A stretch of DNA of 64,000 nt. Origin: Hydnum rufescens UP504. Lineage: Eukaryota; Basidiomycota; Agaricomycetes; Cantharellales; Hydnaceae. The notes beneath the pieces are model-generated. The model saw only the letters and a program-made list of their open reading frames with translations, was not told the origin of the DNA and searched no databases. A program made the position numbers and the translations under genes. Location: contig MU128927.1 of NCBI GenBank assembly GCA_014904985.1, positions 287,759 through 351,758 of the forward strand, read 5' to 3'. Positions 33,831-45,811 of the stretch are shown in pieces (position 1 is the stretch's first letter; every line of letters begins with the position of its first letter).

Positions 33831-35320
33831 TTATGTCTTTGAAAAAGCCCCCGAGGCCTCGATAAAGGCCGCAAGGCATACGTTACCGTCCATCGTTCCC
33901 AGAAGTTTTGCTGTGTTGCGGTCTTGGTCGGTGTCTCTGAGTAGGTGGCGGTGACCCTCGTGCAGCATGCATGATTGTAGGATGTGTTCGCGGGTCTGTA
34001 GATCCTCGCTGCAGGGGCAGTTGACTTCTTCATCCGGAACGAATTTTGCATAGTAGCTCCCTATATGCGCATGTCCTGTCATGCATTGGACCACCCGGCT
34101 AAAGGTCTTTCGCCCGAGGTTGCTGCACAGGGGGGTTGGGTGGAGGCTTGGTTTGAACTTGTCGGCGAGAGTGGAATGCTGAGTTGCGGTTGCGGGCTGA
34201 GGTAATCCAGTCACATATCCAGTGCTCCAATAGTTCTTTCTTCCAAAGGCTACCAGTGTTAGGACAGTGAGAGAAATTCCGGGTGGGCTGCTACTTCACC
34301 GCCACCCCTCTTAGCAAGGACATCTGCACGTTCATTGCCTATTATACCAAGGTGTCCCGGTGCCCACCCCATTAGGATAATAAGGTCTTTGTTAGCATCC
34401 AACAGTTCAAGTACTGCCTTACGGAAGCGTCTTGAACAGTTTTGCGCTTTCCCAGGCTTTGCGCTGAAGGCTCGGTACAGTGCTCCCGTATTGTCTGTGA
34501 AAAAATTAACGCGCTTGATCGAGCAGGGGATGGGAGTGATAGGATGTAGTCTCGAGTGAGTTCGGCTGCCACCGCAATGCCTCCATCTCTGTGTCATAGA
34601 CTATGACATGTTCTCCAAGTGATGCGGAGGATTCGAATACCATCTTGCCAAGGTGGTATGCTGCCACCCCTAGACCAGTTTTGCGGACCCCATCTTTGAA
34701 GAACATAGATCCATCTGAGTATACGGCTAGTTGACTTGGATCTTGATTGCAGGTGAGCGCCTCGTTCTTGTGCCTCTTGCCCATTGCTTCTTGAGGGATT
34801 TCCCCTTTGTCGACAGTGGTATTTCTTGGGAAATGCGCCCTTTTAAATCATCATCCCATTCTGAGCGGTGCCAGGGAGGATCTATGAACATCTCAATCTT
34901 CTCCGTACTGGAGATCATACGCTGTGACATCTTCCATAATCTTGTGCACTCAGCTTGTTTAGTGGCTTGAGTGCGAGCTTATATGCATTCGGCCCATCAG
35001 CCAACCAGTTCTTCGACTTTATATGGGGTGGGGAAATGGGCGGAGGGTCTGATGCCTCTTGTCCATTCCGTTTTGCCATAGGGAGGCGGCAAATTACTGG
35101 ATTGCCTCATCAAGTTTTATCCAGCGATTTACCGCACGATCAGACAGATAATCCATTTGGAGACTAATTAGACAAGGGAGCAGGACCGTTGCGAGGGCGC
35201 CACTGGCGTTGTCTTGAACGTACCGCTGATGGTGTGTGCGGCCTTGTTCTGGACAACCTGTAGTGCGATGCATGGGTTTTTTGATCCTTTGTACCAGACC
35301 GGCAGCCTGGACAGCCATCT
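33831..35320 (-). pseudogene. LINE (non-LTR retrotransposon) 3' remnant with RNase H domain
   Basis: Reading leftwards: a reverse-transcriptase C-terminal region (about 35100-35320, VQDNASGALATVLLP, YLSDRAVNRWIKL), an MFIDPPWHRSEW linker (about 34870), then an RNase H domain with all four acidic positions visible: YSDGS, TEMEAL, FFTDNTGAL and GNERADVLAK. A zinc-knuckle-like tail follows (CPCSEDLQTREHILQSC, about 34000), with stop at 33831. The layout RT, RNase H, Cys-rich tail is that of I/Tad-type LINEs. At least two frameshifts separate SDGS from FFTDNT, and the RT core with YADD is absent, so it is dead. Its 5' side ends where the repeat at 35305 begins. Confidence 0.82.
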
Positions 35321-35791
35321 TCAGTACCTAAGATAGGCCAAAAATGAGTCACAGGATGGCCTAGTTAGGGTTACAAAACAAGGGGCCCCAATGGGCCCCA
35401 AAACAATATCAAAAAACACGCAGTAAGGAATTGAAACTGATATGCCCATTTGGGATTTTTGGACTTTAAAACTACTGATTTATTCTCTCTCATGCTCCTC
35501 TCGGGTTGATGCCCTTATGCACCTTTAACTTAGTCTCATGTTTCTCGCTAACTTGCTATAGTAACTTCTTAATGCTATAAGTCTACCCTTGCCATAAGTA
35601 TATGTATAGGTTGGTGCATGTTGCAGGCATGAAGTTCAGAGACTGGGGCCCCATTGGGGCCCAACTTGGTCTGGCCGATATGGGGTATTTGGCCCAATTG
35701 GGCCCATGTCGGGAGGGCCTCCCTAGGTACCAAAAAGTGCCTGGGATTTGGTACCTAAGAAGGTCCTGATATATGGTGGTCCAAGGTGGGT
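35305..35791. repeat. TIR repeat rich in GGGGCCCC, copy 1
   Basis: The left end TGGACAGCCATCTTCAGTAC and the reverse complement of the right end (TTGGACCACCATATATCAGG) are similar, suggesting degenerate terminal inverted repeats. The next bases TACCTAAGATAGG and, inverted, CTTCTTAGGTACC also match. Inside are GGGGCCCCAATGGGGCCC-like palindromes. About 125 bp of the left end recurs almost unchanged at 40527-40650, and a third relative starts at about 58268. No coding capacity, so a non-autonomous DNA transposon is the best guess. It is inserted into or beside the LINE remnant. Confidence 0.6.
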
Positions 35792-36251
35792 GAGCCTGAG
35801 GTTTCACCCCCTGACTGAGGCCGGTCTTCTGATTGTGCACTCGGGTTTTAAAGATCAAGCTCGTCGCTCGTCTCTTTCCGTTCATCATTAGGATTTTCTG
35901 CCACATCTACAATCATGTCATCCATAGTTCATCAGTGGAACCGTAGAAGGTGTGCACTACTGAAGGATGTGTGCAGATATCCCTGCAGACGCGGACAGGT
36001 TTGTAGCAAATCATGTCATAGTACTGTAGTGCCTGCCTCATCAGGATGTTTGCACTAGAAGAGGATGGAGTGATTAGCTATATAATGATTTGGAGACAGA
36101 GATGTAAGTTTACAGTGGAGAGAGGAGTGCAGGAATCCCTGACTCTTATGTTTATGTAAGAAAGGGTTTTCAAGGGAAAGAGGCCGTCAGGTGACCTGAA
36201 AATTTCCATATTTAGTTAAAAATTGTCCATGGCAGTGCTTCCAGGGCAGTA
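35792..36251. other. Spacer with a short dispersed repeat
   Basis: Holds the CpG-decayed copy (about 36138-36180) of the palindromic repeat seen at 16852. No gene. Confidence 0.45.
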
Positions 36252-36591
36252 GCCCTGCTCAATTCTGCTCACCTCACCTCAACAAATAACTTTTGTTGCA
36301 AGTCTTGGCACAGCTATAAGATTTCCCGGGCCTAAAACTAGGTCTAGAAATGAGTAGACTGAAAAGTTGTATATTCCATTTCCAACTGATCTGTCACCCC
36401 CTGGTGTCATGGGACCCAGATCTATAATGCAAATCATTCAGAGTTTCAGGGGGCCAGATGCTAAAAGATTAGTTGTTGAGGTGAGACATGAAAAGTTTGT
36501 CTCATGAAAATGGCTCAACTTTTTATTTCACATGGCAACAAAAGTTAAAAATAAAAGAAGTTGAGGTGAGGTGAGCAGAATTGAGCAGGGC
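36252..36591. mobile_element. MITE, 340 bp, with long perfect terminal inverted repeats and TA target site
   Basis: The element starts GCCCTGCTCAATTCTGCTCA and ends with its exact reverse complement; the perfect inverted repeat is 32 bp and imperfect matching continues past an AACTTTTGTTGC block to about 55 bp. Both ends are flanked by TA (36250-36251 and 36592-36593), the target duplication of Tc1/mariner-type elements. No ORF is present. The intact ends suggest it is younger than its neighbours. It is probably mobilised by a mariner-family transposase from elsewhere. Confidence 0.85.
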
Positions 36592-36986
36592 TAGTGCAAC
36601 CTCGGCTTCACCCATATTTTGGAGTAATCCATGTCACGAGGAAATGGATACTGCAATGTTCCCTGTTTATCTCAGGCTTTGACTCATTCACCTCCTAATT
36701 GTCCACGGTCAATTGAGTGTGATGTGAATTCATTACCAGACACCCCTAGCTCGATGGCTCCACCTTGTCAACTAGAATTGTTTTAATCATCAGTGCCCAT
36801 CTAGCTATACCATTCAGGTTTCAGGAGCTATCACTAGAACGCAGCCAATTGTCCTCCCTCATCTGTTCCATGGATCCAAGATGGATGGATTTGCCTCGAA
36901 ACACACCATAACCTCATTGGCCTACTGTACATACCCAAATTTTTGGGTCCGCCTCCTCCCTCAGATTATAGTACAGATGTGCCATA
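36592..36986. other. Spacer
   Basis: AT-rich and CpG-poor sequence with no recognisable feature. Confidence 0.4.
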
Positions 36987-37155
36987 ACCTCATCAGCATA
37001 AACACCGGATATTCTGTTATCGGTTCTATTTTGAAGCACAAGCGCACCAATATCATTCTCCCTGGGGAACGTACAGTAGTTTAACTGGATCTCGGTTGTT
37101 CAGTCTGCTTGTAAGGGGTAGACATGACATACAGCAATGTTAGGTAGGCCCGGTG
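36987..37155. repeat. Direct repeat, copy 1 of 2
   Basis: About 165 bp containing GCATAAACACC..ATA.TCTGTTATC, AATATCATTCT, GTACAGTAG.TTAACTGGATC and GTAGACATGACATAC recurs at 37665-37828. Differences include CpG to TpG (AAGCGC to AAGTGC, AACGTACAG to AATGTACAG). Confidence 0.75.
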
Positions 37156-37664
37156 GCACATCTTGTTCGAGCCCCCTGTATTAGCGCCAAGCCTCGTGAT
37201 CTAGCACCCTATATTTCCCCCTTTCCAGCCCTTGGTCAATGCTCACAATGAGGCTGAACTGGAAAGCCAACGATTCATATGTCGAGCATGATGAATGGAC
37301 AGATTCAATATCCACATCGCTGCTCCTGGGGGGATTTCAGCCCAGTCCCGCGCATCAGATCCCACGTTCAAGGGTTCAAGGATGCTGGCATGGAAGCCCT
37401 GAGAGAAGATTTGACACTCGGACGCAAGGAACTATTGACCTCACTTCTCAAAGCAAATTGCCTTTGGTGCTCACAATCTTCTTTGATGTTCTGCAATGAG
37501 AGGGGGTGCTACAGGTATTCTCTGACTTGCATCTTCACATGCGAACCCCCTCCTACTTGATCATCAGTCCTCAATATCACCTATCCTCAGTGTTTGACAA
37601 AGCCTCGGACCTCCCAAAGACAGTCCTTCATGATCTCAAGGCACCCCACTCTTTTGAAAACGCG

Positions 37665-37828
37665 CTCATCGGCATAAACACCAGATACTCTGTTATCAGT
37701 TGTATTTCAAAGCACAAGTGCACCAATATCATTCTTGCTGGGGAATGTACAGTAGCTTAACTGGATCTCAGTCGTTCGGTCTGCTTGTAAGGGGCAGACA
37801 TGACATACGGCAATGTTAGGTAGGCCCC
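37665..37828. repeat. Direct repeat, copy 2 of 2
   Basis: Partner of 36987-37155, 0.68 kb away in the same orientation. Both end with AATGTTAGGTAGGCCC. They could be the terminal repeats of a short element or a local duplication; internal sequence shows no coding motif. Confidence 0.75.
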
Positions 37829-40064
37829 AATAATGTGGTTTATCAGGTGGGTCCTGGTTCATGAATATACTCTGCATCTCCAGTATTGAAATCTGGAGTT
37901 GCCACCAACTATCTGAACCACCACCTGCATGAGCCCCAACTGGAAATCCGCTAAACGACAACATGCCAAACAACATTGTGGCAAACAACGACTCGTCCAA
38001 CGACAACATACCAAATGAGAATGCATCAAACAAACCACATCTGCTGTAACGGGCATGGAGGTAAGTTTTTTTTTTCCTCTTTAATTAATTTTCCTTTCAT
38101 TATTCTAGGACACAGGACCCTACCCATACAAACAAGCAGTCAAGAACATGTACATTAAGCTGTGCATGGACCCATACAAATGTCTGGCCCTCAATAACAC
38201 GGCAAGTAAGGTACAATCCCACACCTGCCTCAGCGGGTTAGTTTTTTGATTACAGTGGCTTTTTAATTTTTTAACATATTATTCTTTATAGGTCATTCAC
38301 ATCAAAATCCACACAACCCCCAGTCAAATACCCACCACATGAAAACTGCGCCCGCCAAAGGAAAACACGTTGCCAAACACCAAAAAAATGAATGAATCAA
38401 CCCACAATGTGAAAGAAAGCTCGGCACCCCTTCAATCATATGAGAATGCACATGCTAAGCTGCATGTCAAGCTTGGCTCTATCGAACCAGTTCAAAGTCA
38501 CATTATTGGTATAGAAGTCTAAGACTTCCAAGTGCTGAGTCTTTTTGGAACCAAGGGATTGTGATGAGATCAAATGTAATACATTGTCATGTATATGAAT
38601 CCGATGTTGAGTATCTTCTGTGGTCTTAGGCTCATTTCGGAGATCAATAACGAATGATTGTTAGCTGTGCCAGATGGGACGAGACACCTGAAGCCTTGTT
38701 CATTCTCTTTGAAGCCTTTCCATCACACTTGGAAGATCTCAGACATGAGAGTCAGGGATTGGTGCTCATCGCCGCTACCCAATCCTAACACCTTCATGTC
38801 TTAAATCTTTCTTCAGGACCTGTGGTACCAATCTTAATTCTTGCTACTGTAGTGTTATGACCTTAAGTCAGGCCACAGGTCACAATGGGTTTCTCCTGAG
38901 CCCAGAAAACATGCTCTGAGGCTTATCAGAGCCTGGATGAGCAATGTTTAAAAATAGATTTTGTTATTGATCTGACTTATGGTTGGTTGTAACACTACAG
39001 TATTTTCCTTCTTGAAACCCTATCCAAACCCTATGCACCTTGCTGACTGATCATGCAACATTCAGGCACCTGCTTCATACCCCAAGTTCTGATTTTTCAT
39101 CCTATAGATGCAATTGTTGAATGATTAGTGTCCTCAAGATGCCACACATGTAGGAACCCTGAGCAGGGCAAAGCTTCAGGAACACTCCCAACACAACTCC
39201 TTTAGAGGACTGCAATATCCTGGGCTGGCATCCTGATAGTGGGTCACTCTTAGTGGGCTTAACCATTGCCCCAGTGGCCATCAAAGAATTGAACCAAAGT
39301 GCAAGTGGCTGCTTCAACATGTCAGATTTCCTCTAGTTGTCATATTTTCTCTTCCAGTCTCCATGTCAGAAATAGAGGCAGAGCAAAGCCAAATGTTTGC
39401 TGATGGGGCAAGCATTGTCCACTCGGCATCAGAGTTGGTTCTGGAGTAGAGTGAATGTGGTCAAGGAATTACCCAAAACCACTATCACTGAGGAATAGTT
39501 CCCACCACCATAGTTAGCTACAGGCCTGGCTCAGGAATTTGTGCTCTGGGGTCCAGCTGGCCAGCTAAGCTTGACAACTGCAAGGCCACCATTTGTGTCT
39601 CGGACACAAGCACCTTGCCTTGTCAGATCAGAGCATATTGGTGGATCACATAGAGACCAAGGATGAACAACTGGCCATTGACTGTGGTTGTTACACCAAG
39701 CAATGGGCAAACAGACTCTAGCCAAAGAGTTGGTTTGCAGTTAGGATCAGTGGTGGAATGCTCATGGCTATCATGGTCCCCAGAAGTATTGGTGTTGTGA
39801 TTATGAGTGAAAAGGCTTGAGTGGAGTATGAGAGGAGAAGAGAATGACTTGCAAGAGCCATGATGGCTGAGGAATATCAGAACATTGTATAAAATCCCCA
39901 AGCCTGACCAGCCAAGTCTGAAATACTCATCAGAAAGTGAACCATGATGAGTGCATGTGTTGAGATTTCACAACACCTACTTGGCTGTAATACCAAAGGT
40001 GAAGTGTGGAGCCTAGTCCTGTGAATTAGATGACTGCAATGGCATCCATTCATGAAAGGTTTGA
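37829..40064. other. CpG-depleted stretch without recognisable gene
   Basis: Very few CG dinucleotides and no long ORF. One spliced-looking fragment occurs at 38052-38215: ATGGAG, an intron with GTAAGT and TTCTAG, then a frame DTGPYPYKQAVKNMYIKL. It cannot be extended. A copy of the repeat from 17718 lies near 38745-38790. Confidence 0.4.
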
Positions 40065-40505
40065 GGTTTGGCCAACTTGCTGCTGGGACCATCAGTGTGA
40101 TTATGAGAACAAGAAGGGTTCAGCAGATTCTGGGGATGAAGAAAACAAGCTGGGGGTGTCACTGTGGCTGACAGATATTAGATTGCTGGATGAAACCCAA
40201 GTCTCATCAGTAAGGCTTGAAATACTCATCAGGAAAAAAACTACTATAAGCCATTGAGTCCACTAGGTCAGACATTATGATATCTACATGGTTGTAAATA
40301 TAAAGGGCACAAATTGAACCTGGATCATCAGTTGTATAGCATTCATAGGCAAAGGGTTTGAGTACATATGAGGCAAGCTGCAGATCAACTGGGTTGGGAT
40401 CATTATCCACAATGCATGAAGCACTATTGTGTGTTCCTGGCACTGAGAGATCATGCTGACATATAGAGTTGGGTACTGAGTAGGTGCTAATGGTTGACAT
40501 TGCAA
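40065..40505 (-). repeat. Dispersed repeat, copy 2 (partner at 3930-4370)
   Basis: Inverted copy of 3930-4370. The related frame (about 92 codons, stop near 40207) is still open despite substitutions throughout. CpG positions in the left copy are mostly TpG or CpA here (for example TGACGAGGCTTAG to TGATGAGACTTGG). Confidence 0.7.
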
Positions 40506-40526
40506 GAGAGGGTGCAAGTGAGCTAC

Positions 40527-40800
40527 CCAGCCTGGACAGCCATCTTCAGTACCTAAGATAGGCCCAAAAATGAGTCACAGGATGGGCCTAGTTAGGGTTA
40601 CAAAACCAGGGGCCCAATGGGGCCCCAAAACAATATCAAAAAACACGCAGTAGACTGATTTGGGCCCCAAATTTGGGTATTTTAGGCCTCTGGGGCCCCA
40701 ATATTCTTAGGCCTATTGGCCCATTGGGGCCCCATCAAAGTTAGGTGCCCTTTGGCCTCTGGGGCCCCACTTAGTGAGGAACTTGGTCAAATTTTTCACT
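40527..40800. repeat. TIR repeat rich in GGGGCCCC, copy 2
   Basis: Begins CAGCCTGGACAGCCATCTTC and follows copy 1 (35300-35425) almost base for base through AACACGCAGTA, then diverges but continues with GGGGCCCC-type palindromes to about 40780. The right end resembling the other TIR is not found, so this copy is probably truncated. Confidence 0.65.
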
Positions 40801-40867
40801 AGCCAACTTCAATCCAAAGTAAAGACTCTTTATATCTACCCAAAGTACGGAATGTAGAACCACAAAA

Positions 40868-43800
40868 TTATGCAGCATGAAACCAGGAGTCCACATGATC
40901 AAGGGCATTCAGAACCACAGCATCAACCTCTGACAGTGCCTCCTCCAGTTCCCCTCCATCATCATCATCAGAACTTGCATTATCTGACATACCATCTATT
41001 ATCACCGACTCCACAAGGTCTTCAGTCTTGGTGCGAGATCTAGCCTTTTGTAACAATGGCAGCTGTGGCATCACATCCCATTCTGGGCCACCGTCAGCTC
41101 CTGGCAATGCAACAGTATCAGCCTTCCACTGCAAACCTATATCATCGAGGTAGTGGAGTTTGATCAATAAGAAGTACTTGACGTCTAGGTCTGAATCAAT
41201 TTTCAGTACCACATCGCCCTAAACAAAGACCGAAAACACACCGCTGAGACATCAAAGGCCTTCTTTGTGGCCTTAAATTCAGCATTGAACCAAGTGCGCA
41301 AATTTGAATATTCTGCCGACATCAGGAGCAGGTCTTGCTTGCAGTTGATTATTTCTTGTGCCTACGCTGGATATTAGTGCGCACCGACTCATCTGCCAGC
41401 CAATCAGGAACATTCCCATTGGGGAAATCAGCAATATTGGCATCCTGCCAGACTGGCTGATCGACATCCATCTTCAGGAGACCATCAGGCTCTGATCTCC
41501 GGGGGACGTAAGCGTCGTTTGGAATGCCATTCTTCCCTCTCATGGAAAGAAGTTGCCGAATCTTCTCATTATAGCATTTCAGATTTGACTGGATTGCAGG
41601 TGTACAACTTTTGACTGCCACATTGACATGAGCATGGGTGTTGTGATCTTAAGTATATGTGGCGGTCAGGAGAGAAGGAACACATCATGACAAAGAGTAA
41701 ATACCTAATTTTCAATTTGTGTGGGCATGATCCAGAGAACTAAGTTCAAACTTTCGTGCACGAAGCTTTGCAACAAGTTGAGTACACAGCACACAGAGGT
41801 TTAGTTGCGCATTGATCCAAGGGCTTCATCTCATCTCCTCAAGTGATGTAAAGGATGTCGCATCCATGGCCTGCAGTGCAGCCACCTTTCATGCAACATT
41901 ATTTCGCACTTTGTGCAAAGCTTCTTTAGTCTCATCAATATTTGTCTTCAGCTCTGAAGATGCTGTAACCTCTAACCCCTCCTTTGCCAGAGCAAGGAGT
42001 TCAACATTGAGGTCATCTAATCTGGCAGCCAACAGGTTCGGCAGTTTCTGATAAAATTAGAATCTGCTCGACAGCATGGGCTCCCATCAGCTTCGATTGA
42101 CCTAATCAATAGCATAGATGATGAGCCTGTTGAGTTCCCCCTTGAGCAATGATGAATATTTACGAGTCATAGGTTTGCTCTGATAATCACGTTGTTCCTT
42201 GAACTGGGCAAGGAAATACTGGATCGAATGGTCACCCAGTATTTGCTCTGCCTTGAACAGACGCTCATTTGCCCTCACAACTCGTTCTTGAATCCATTTT
42301 GCTGTGCCTTGTTGTTTCATTTCATTGAGGTATTCAACTTGGAGGTCTATCATGAACAACCTATGATGATGCTACAAGCCAGCTATTACCATGCTAGTAC
42401 ATGCAAGTCCACTTCAAGATACTCACCCCAGAAACTCAAAGGCAGGGGATAAGCCTCATGAGCTCACTCCAGAAATGTTCACAACCTTCCCCATCAGAAA
42501 GACCCCAAAGCTCCACCTTCCTAGGGTGGTACCACAATTGACACACCCACTGGTGGCCATACACATGAAATATTGAGACACCAAAAGAGATCCAGTTGAG
42601 CCACCCTGGCATAAATTGCCATTTTGCCAGACTCTGCTGAAGTGCACAAGCAACATCATACAGCAGACTGACTTTCCAACATTCAGGTAGCTCACACAGT
42701 AATGCAGCAATGAGAGCATAGGCATAAAACTGCTTCTCACCAGCGGTCACCATGTTGGCAAGGAAAATTGCCCAATCATGCTGGCAGAGAAGCACCATGA
42801 CACCCATAGAGTCGAATTTTTGGGTGGATGCTTTGACATGATTTCCATCAGCTGCTGTGAAGGATTCTAGGCACTGGTTGAGAGCTGATGCAGGTAATGT
42901 CATCCCAGGTTCAACATGATCTTCCTCATCAGCAGCATCATCTTCAGTCATCTCAGCAACCTTTCACTTACTCGCAGTCCTTGAAGCCTTTGCTGGTTGC
43001 ATGGAGTTGATTTTTGCCTCCCACTCAGCCAAATGTTCATTGCTGAGCTATATACTCTGAGGCAACATAACCAGAGGGTCCTGTGTGCCAGTTTCACCCT
43101 TGTGGCCCATCCTTCAATCCAGATCACGGTTGCACTTGAGTTGGAAGTTGGCATCGATGCAGACAATACAGGAAACACTAGAAAACACAAAAGGAGTCAA
43201 TATATCACCCATCGAGAGTGAAGGAAGCCTTGACTCACAGTAGACTGAGCTGTTCAGTATGGTTTCCTCCAAAACAAAGGGGACAGTGAGATTGCAGATA
43301 CAAGCTAGGCTCATGTCAGGGAACCAAAGGTGTGATGTAGTTATGTGCATTCCAGTAAACACCCTCATTCACTGGAGTCACCTCATCAAGAGTGCAATGT
43401 GATGGGAGGCATTCTGTGGAAGTCCGATTAAGATTGATGATTTTGGATATCTCAATATCAACGAGGTGGACCAGCATCTGGTAGTGAGATAGGGCATTCA
43501 CAAATCAATGATGTAAAGAATCCTTTGCAGCAAACTGATAACCACAGACATTGAGATATTTCTCCAATGTTGCTGCCCATGCTCTCTCGTTAGGGGCGAC
43601 ATGCACAAAGAGCTCAGCCACAAACTCCAGCATGTCCAAACTAACTGCTAAAGATGGCCATACTGGGGCACATGGGAAGACACCATGCTGGATTAACTGG
43701 GTCACAGCAGGCTGACATTGACATACAGCCAGAGTGATATCTTGAAGATCTGAATGCTTGATTAGCAAGAGGGAATGAAAACACTGGCTGATTGCAACAT

Positions 43801-44130
43801 ACAATCCATGAAGATGCAAACCACCTGTAAAGTGCAGACATAGGGGCAAGAACATGGTGAACACCCTGTGGATGTTGACATGGTTGGTCTCACTCCCTGC
43901 TGCTTGAAGGCCATGAAGGGCCGTATTAATGAGGGGAGCATGGTGGAACTCCAGTGATGAGCCTGTGCATGTTTTCGACATGTGTGATGAGATAGCTTGT
44001 CAGATTCAAGATGTATGTGAATCGGCAGGACATCATCTATATCATAGTCTAATGTCAATGGAATCGATCCACCAACATCATACTCAGGGAGCTGGGACAG
44101 TGATGGTGCAGGAGCTGCAGATGAGTACAA
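40868..44130 (-). pseudogene. KDZ (Kyakuja-Dileera-Zisupton) transposase, decayed
   Basis: KDZ transposases are large DDE-type enzymes abundant in mushroom-forming fungi. Reading leftwards: LPSLIRPFMAF (about 43960), CQCQPAVTQLIQHGVFPCAPVWPSLAV (43600-43730), NALSHYQMLVHLVDIEI (about 43470), CPLCFGG (about 43270), IVCIDANFQLKCNRDLD (first Asp, about 43130), TAGEKQFYAYAL and LLYDVAC (second Asp, about 42650), GHQWVCQLWYHPRK and LSDGEGCEHFW (catalytic Glu, about 42480), then RLFMIDLQVEYLNEM (42340) and a coiled region ending at 40868. The catalytic residues survive, but in-frame TGA codons occur at 43114-43116, 42964-42966 and 42436-42438. The first and last fall where the family has Arg (NRDLDRR, LIPxLRVSG). 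A TAG lies near 43055. It is therefore inactive. Intron boundaries were only partly traced. Confidence 0.87.
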
Positions 44131-44511
44131 GAGCCTGGAAGGTCCATGGCCAATGGTTTCTTGCTTAGGGAATTTTGCTCAACTCTTCCATTTCTTCATT
44201 CTGGGTTGCTGATGAGGGATGGCATCTTCTTGCAGCTTGGTATGATTCATCTGGGTATTCAGTCTAGGCGGAGCTCTGTTGATGCCTGAGGCCATTTTTG
44301 GTAGAGTACTGTGTACTGTGGAACCCAACAATAGAGGACAGCTTAGCAGAAATATAAACAGTGAAAACCAATGGACTAACGTAGGATAGATAGGACACTC
44401 TGCAGGGGGTGATATAGGGTGATGACTCGACTGCCATGTAGTTTGCGATTGATAGAACACATGAAAAATGATGGGAAACAGGGAGACTCGTTGAGTGATA
44501 TGGTGAGGTCA
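44131..44511. other. 5' flank of the KDZ transposase
   Basis: Upstream side of the KDZ coding region; may hold a first exon (MASGINRAPPRLNTQ near 44290) that I could not connect. Confidence 0.3.
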
Positions 44512-45225
44512 AACAACTCCTGAAGATGAGAAGCCATGACAGCAAGTGTAGCCTGACATCTAACTCAAAGTTGATTGAGATGGATTGGAGAGACTGCAAA
44601 AGCATGCGAAAAGCAATGGAAAAACTGTGCGAGTTGGTGAGTGATGGGGCGAGATCAAATAAAACTCCTGCTGATGGAAAACCAACAACACAAAGTGTAG
44701 CCTGACGTCTAGCTTGAAGTTGATTGAGACAGATTGGAGAGAACACTAAAACACATGAAAAAAAAATGATGGAGAATTTGTGGACCTGGCAAGCAATAGG
44801 GTGAGATCAAATAGTATCTCCTGCCAACTGAAAGCCACAACACGAAGTGCAGCCCGATGTCTAGCTTGAAGTTGATTGAGATGGATTGGAGAGAGCGCAA
44901 AACCATGTGAAAAGTGTGAGACCCAGTGAGGGATAGGGTGAGATCAAATAGCAACTCCTGCCAACAGAAAGCCACAACACAAAGTGCAGCCAGACATCCA
45001 GCCTGAAGTTGATGGAGATGGATTAGAGAGACCGCAAAAATGCATGAAACAAAATGGAGAACAATAGGGCAAGATCAAATACCAACTCCTGCCAATGGAA
45101 AGCCATGACATGAAGTGTAGCCCAATGTCTAGCTTGAAGTTGATTGAGATGAATTGGAGAGACCACAAAAATGTGGAGAATTTGGGGACCTAGCAAGCGA
45201 TAGGTTCCAATTCCTGCTGATGGGA
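44512..45225. repeat. Tandem array of degenerate 130-150 bp units
   Basis: At least five units start at about 44514, 44662, 44814, 44948 and 45080, with a partial one at 45209. Each holds ACTCCTGCCAA..GAAAGCCA, an AAGTG(T/C)AGCC motif, CTTGAAGTTGATTGAGATGG and GATTGGAGAGA. Spacing shrinks from about 150 to 130 bp. The array lies just beyond the 5' end of the KDZ transposase and may be part of that element (subterminal repeats) or an independent satellite. Confidence 0.8.
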
Positions 45226-45811
45226 TGCCAAACTCAGCAACTGCTGAGCCCATCTGTGAATTATGCTCTTGCCTTTGCTGTCTGCAATAAGGATAAATAA
45301 TCAATGTACTGGGCCCCACAGCGACCAGGGTCTGCAGCGAGTGTCCATTATGAAATCAACTGAGAACCCTATTTGGAGATGGAGACAAGTGACCCCTGTG
45401 AGGCTATGCTGACAACCTCACCAATCTACCTCCTGGATCCAAGCTTAAGCTTGCAAAAATACTAAGGACTTCTTCTCAGGTTCTTTCTGTCATTGCTTGT
45501 TCACCTGAGCTACTCTAAGTCTCACCAATCTGAATTTGTCCTCACCTGCTTAGTAATCAGGGAGAGATTCTGCTTGAATGCCCATTAGTAATGCCGTGCT
45601 GCTGAGCACTACTCACCAAGAATACTCATCTCTTTTCTCACCAGTACTACAGCACTGGTATCTAAAGATTCTCCTATTTTCCTGTAGTTTCTCTACCTTC
45701 TTGTAAATACTATAAAAGAGCAGGGTTGCCAACAAGGATAAGGACATTCCTATTACATCCTTCCTGCCTTTCCACTTGAGCTCTTGATCTTTCAAGTCCA
45801 CCCTCACCCAC
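45226..45811. other. Spacer with dispersed repeat at about 45530-45590
   Basis: Contains TTTGTCCTCACCTGCTTAGT, the CpG-decayed copy of the repeat near 17770. A 78-codon minus frame at 45613-45849 is unrecognised and runs into the LTR. Confidence 0.45.
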
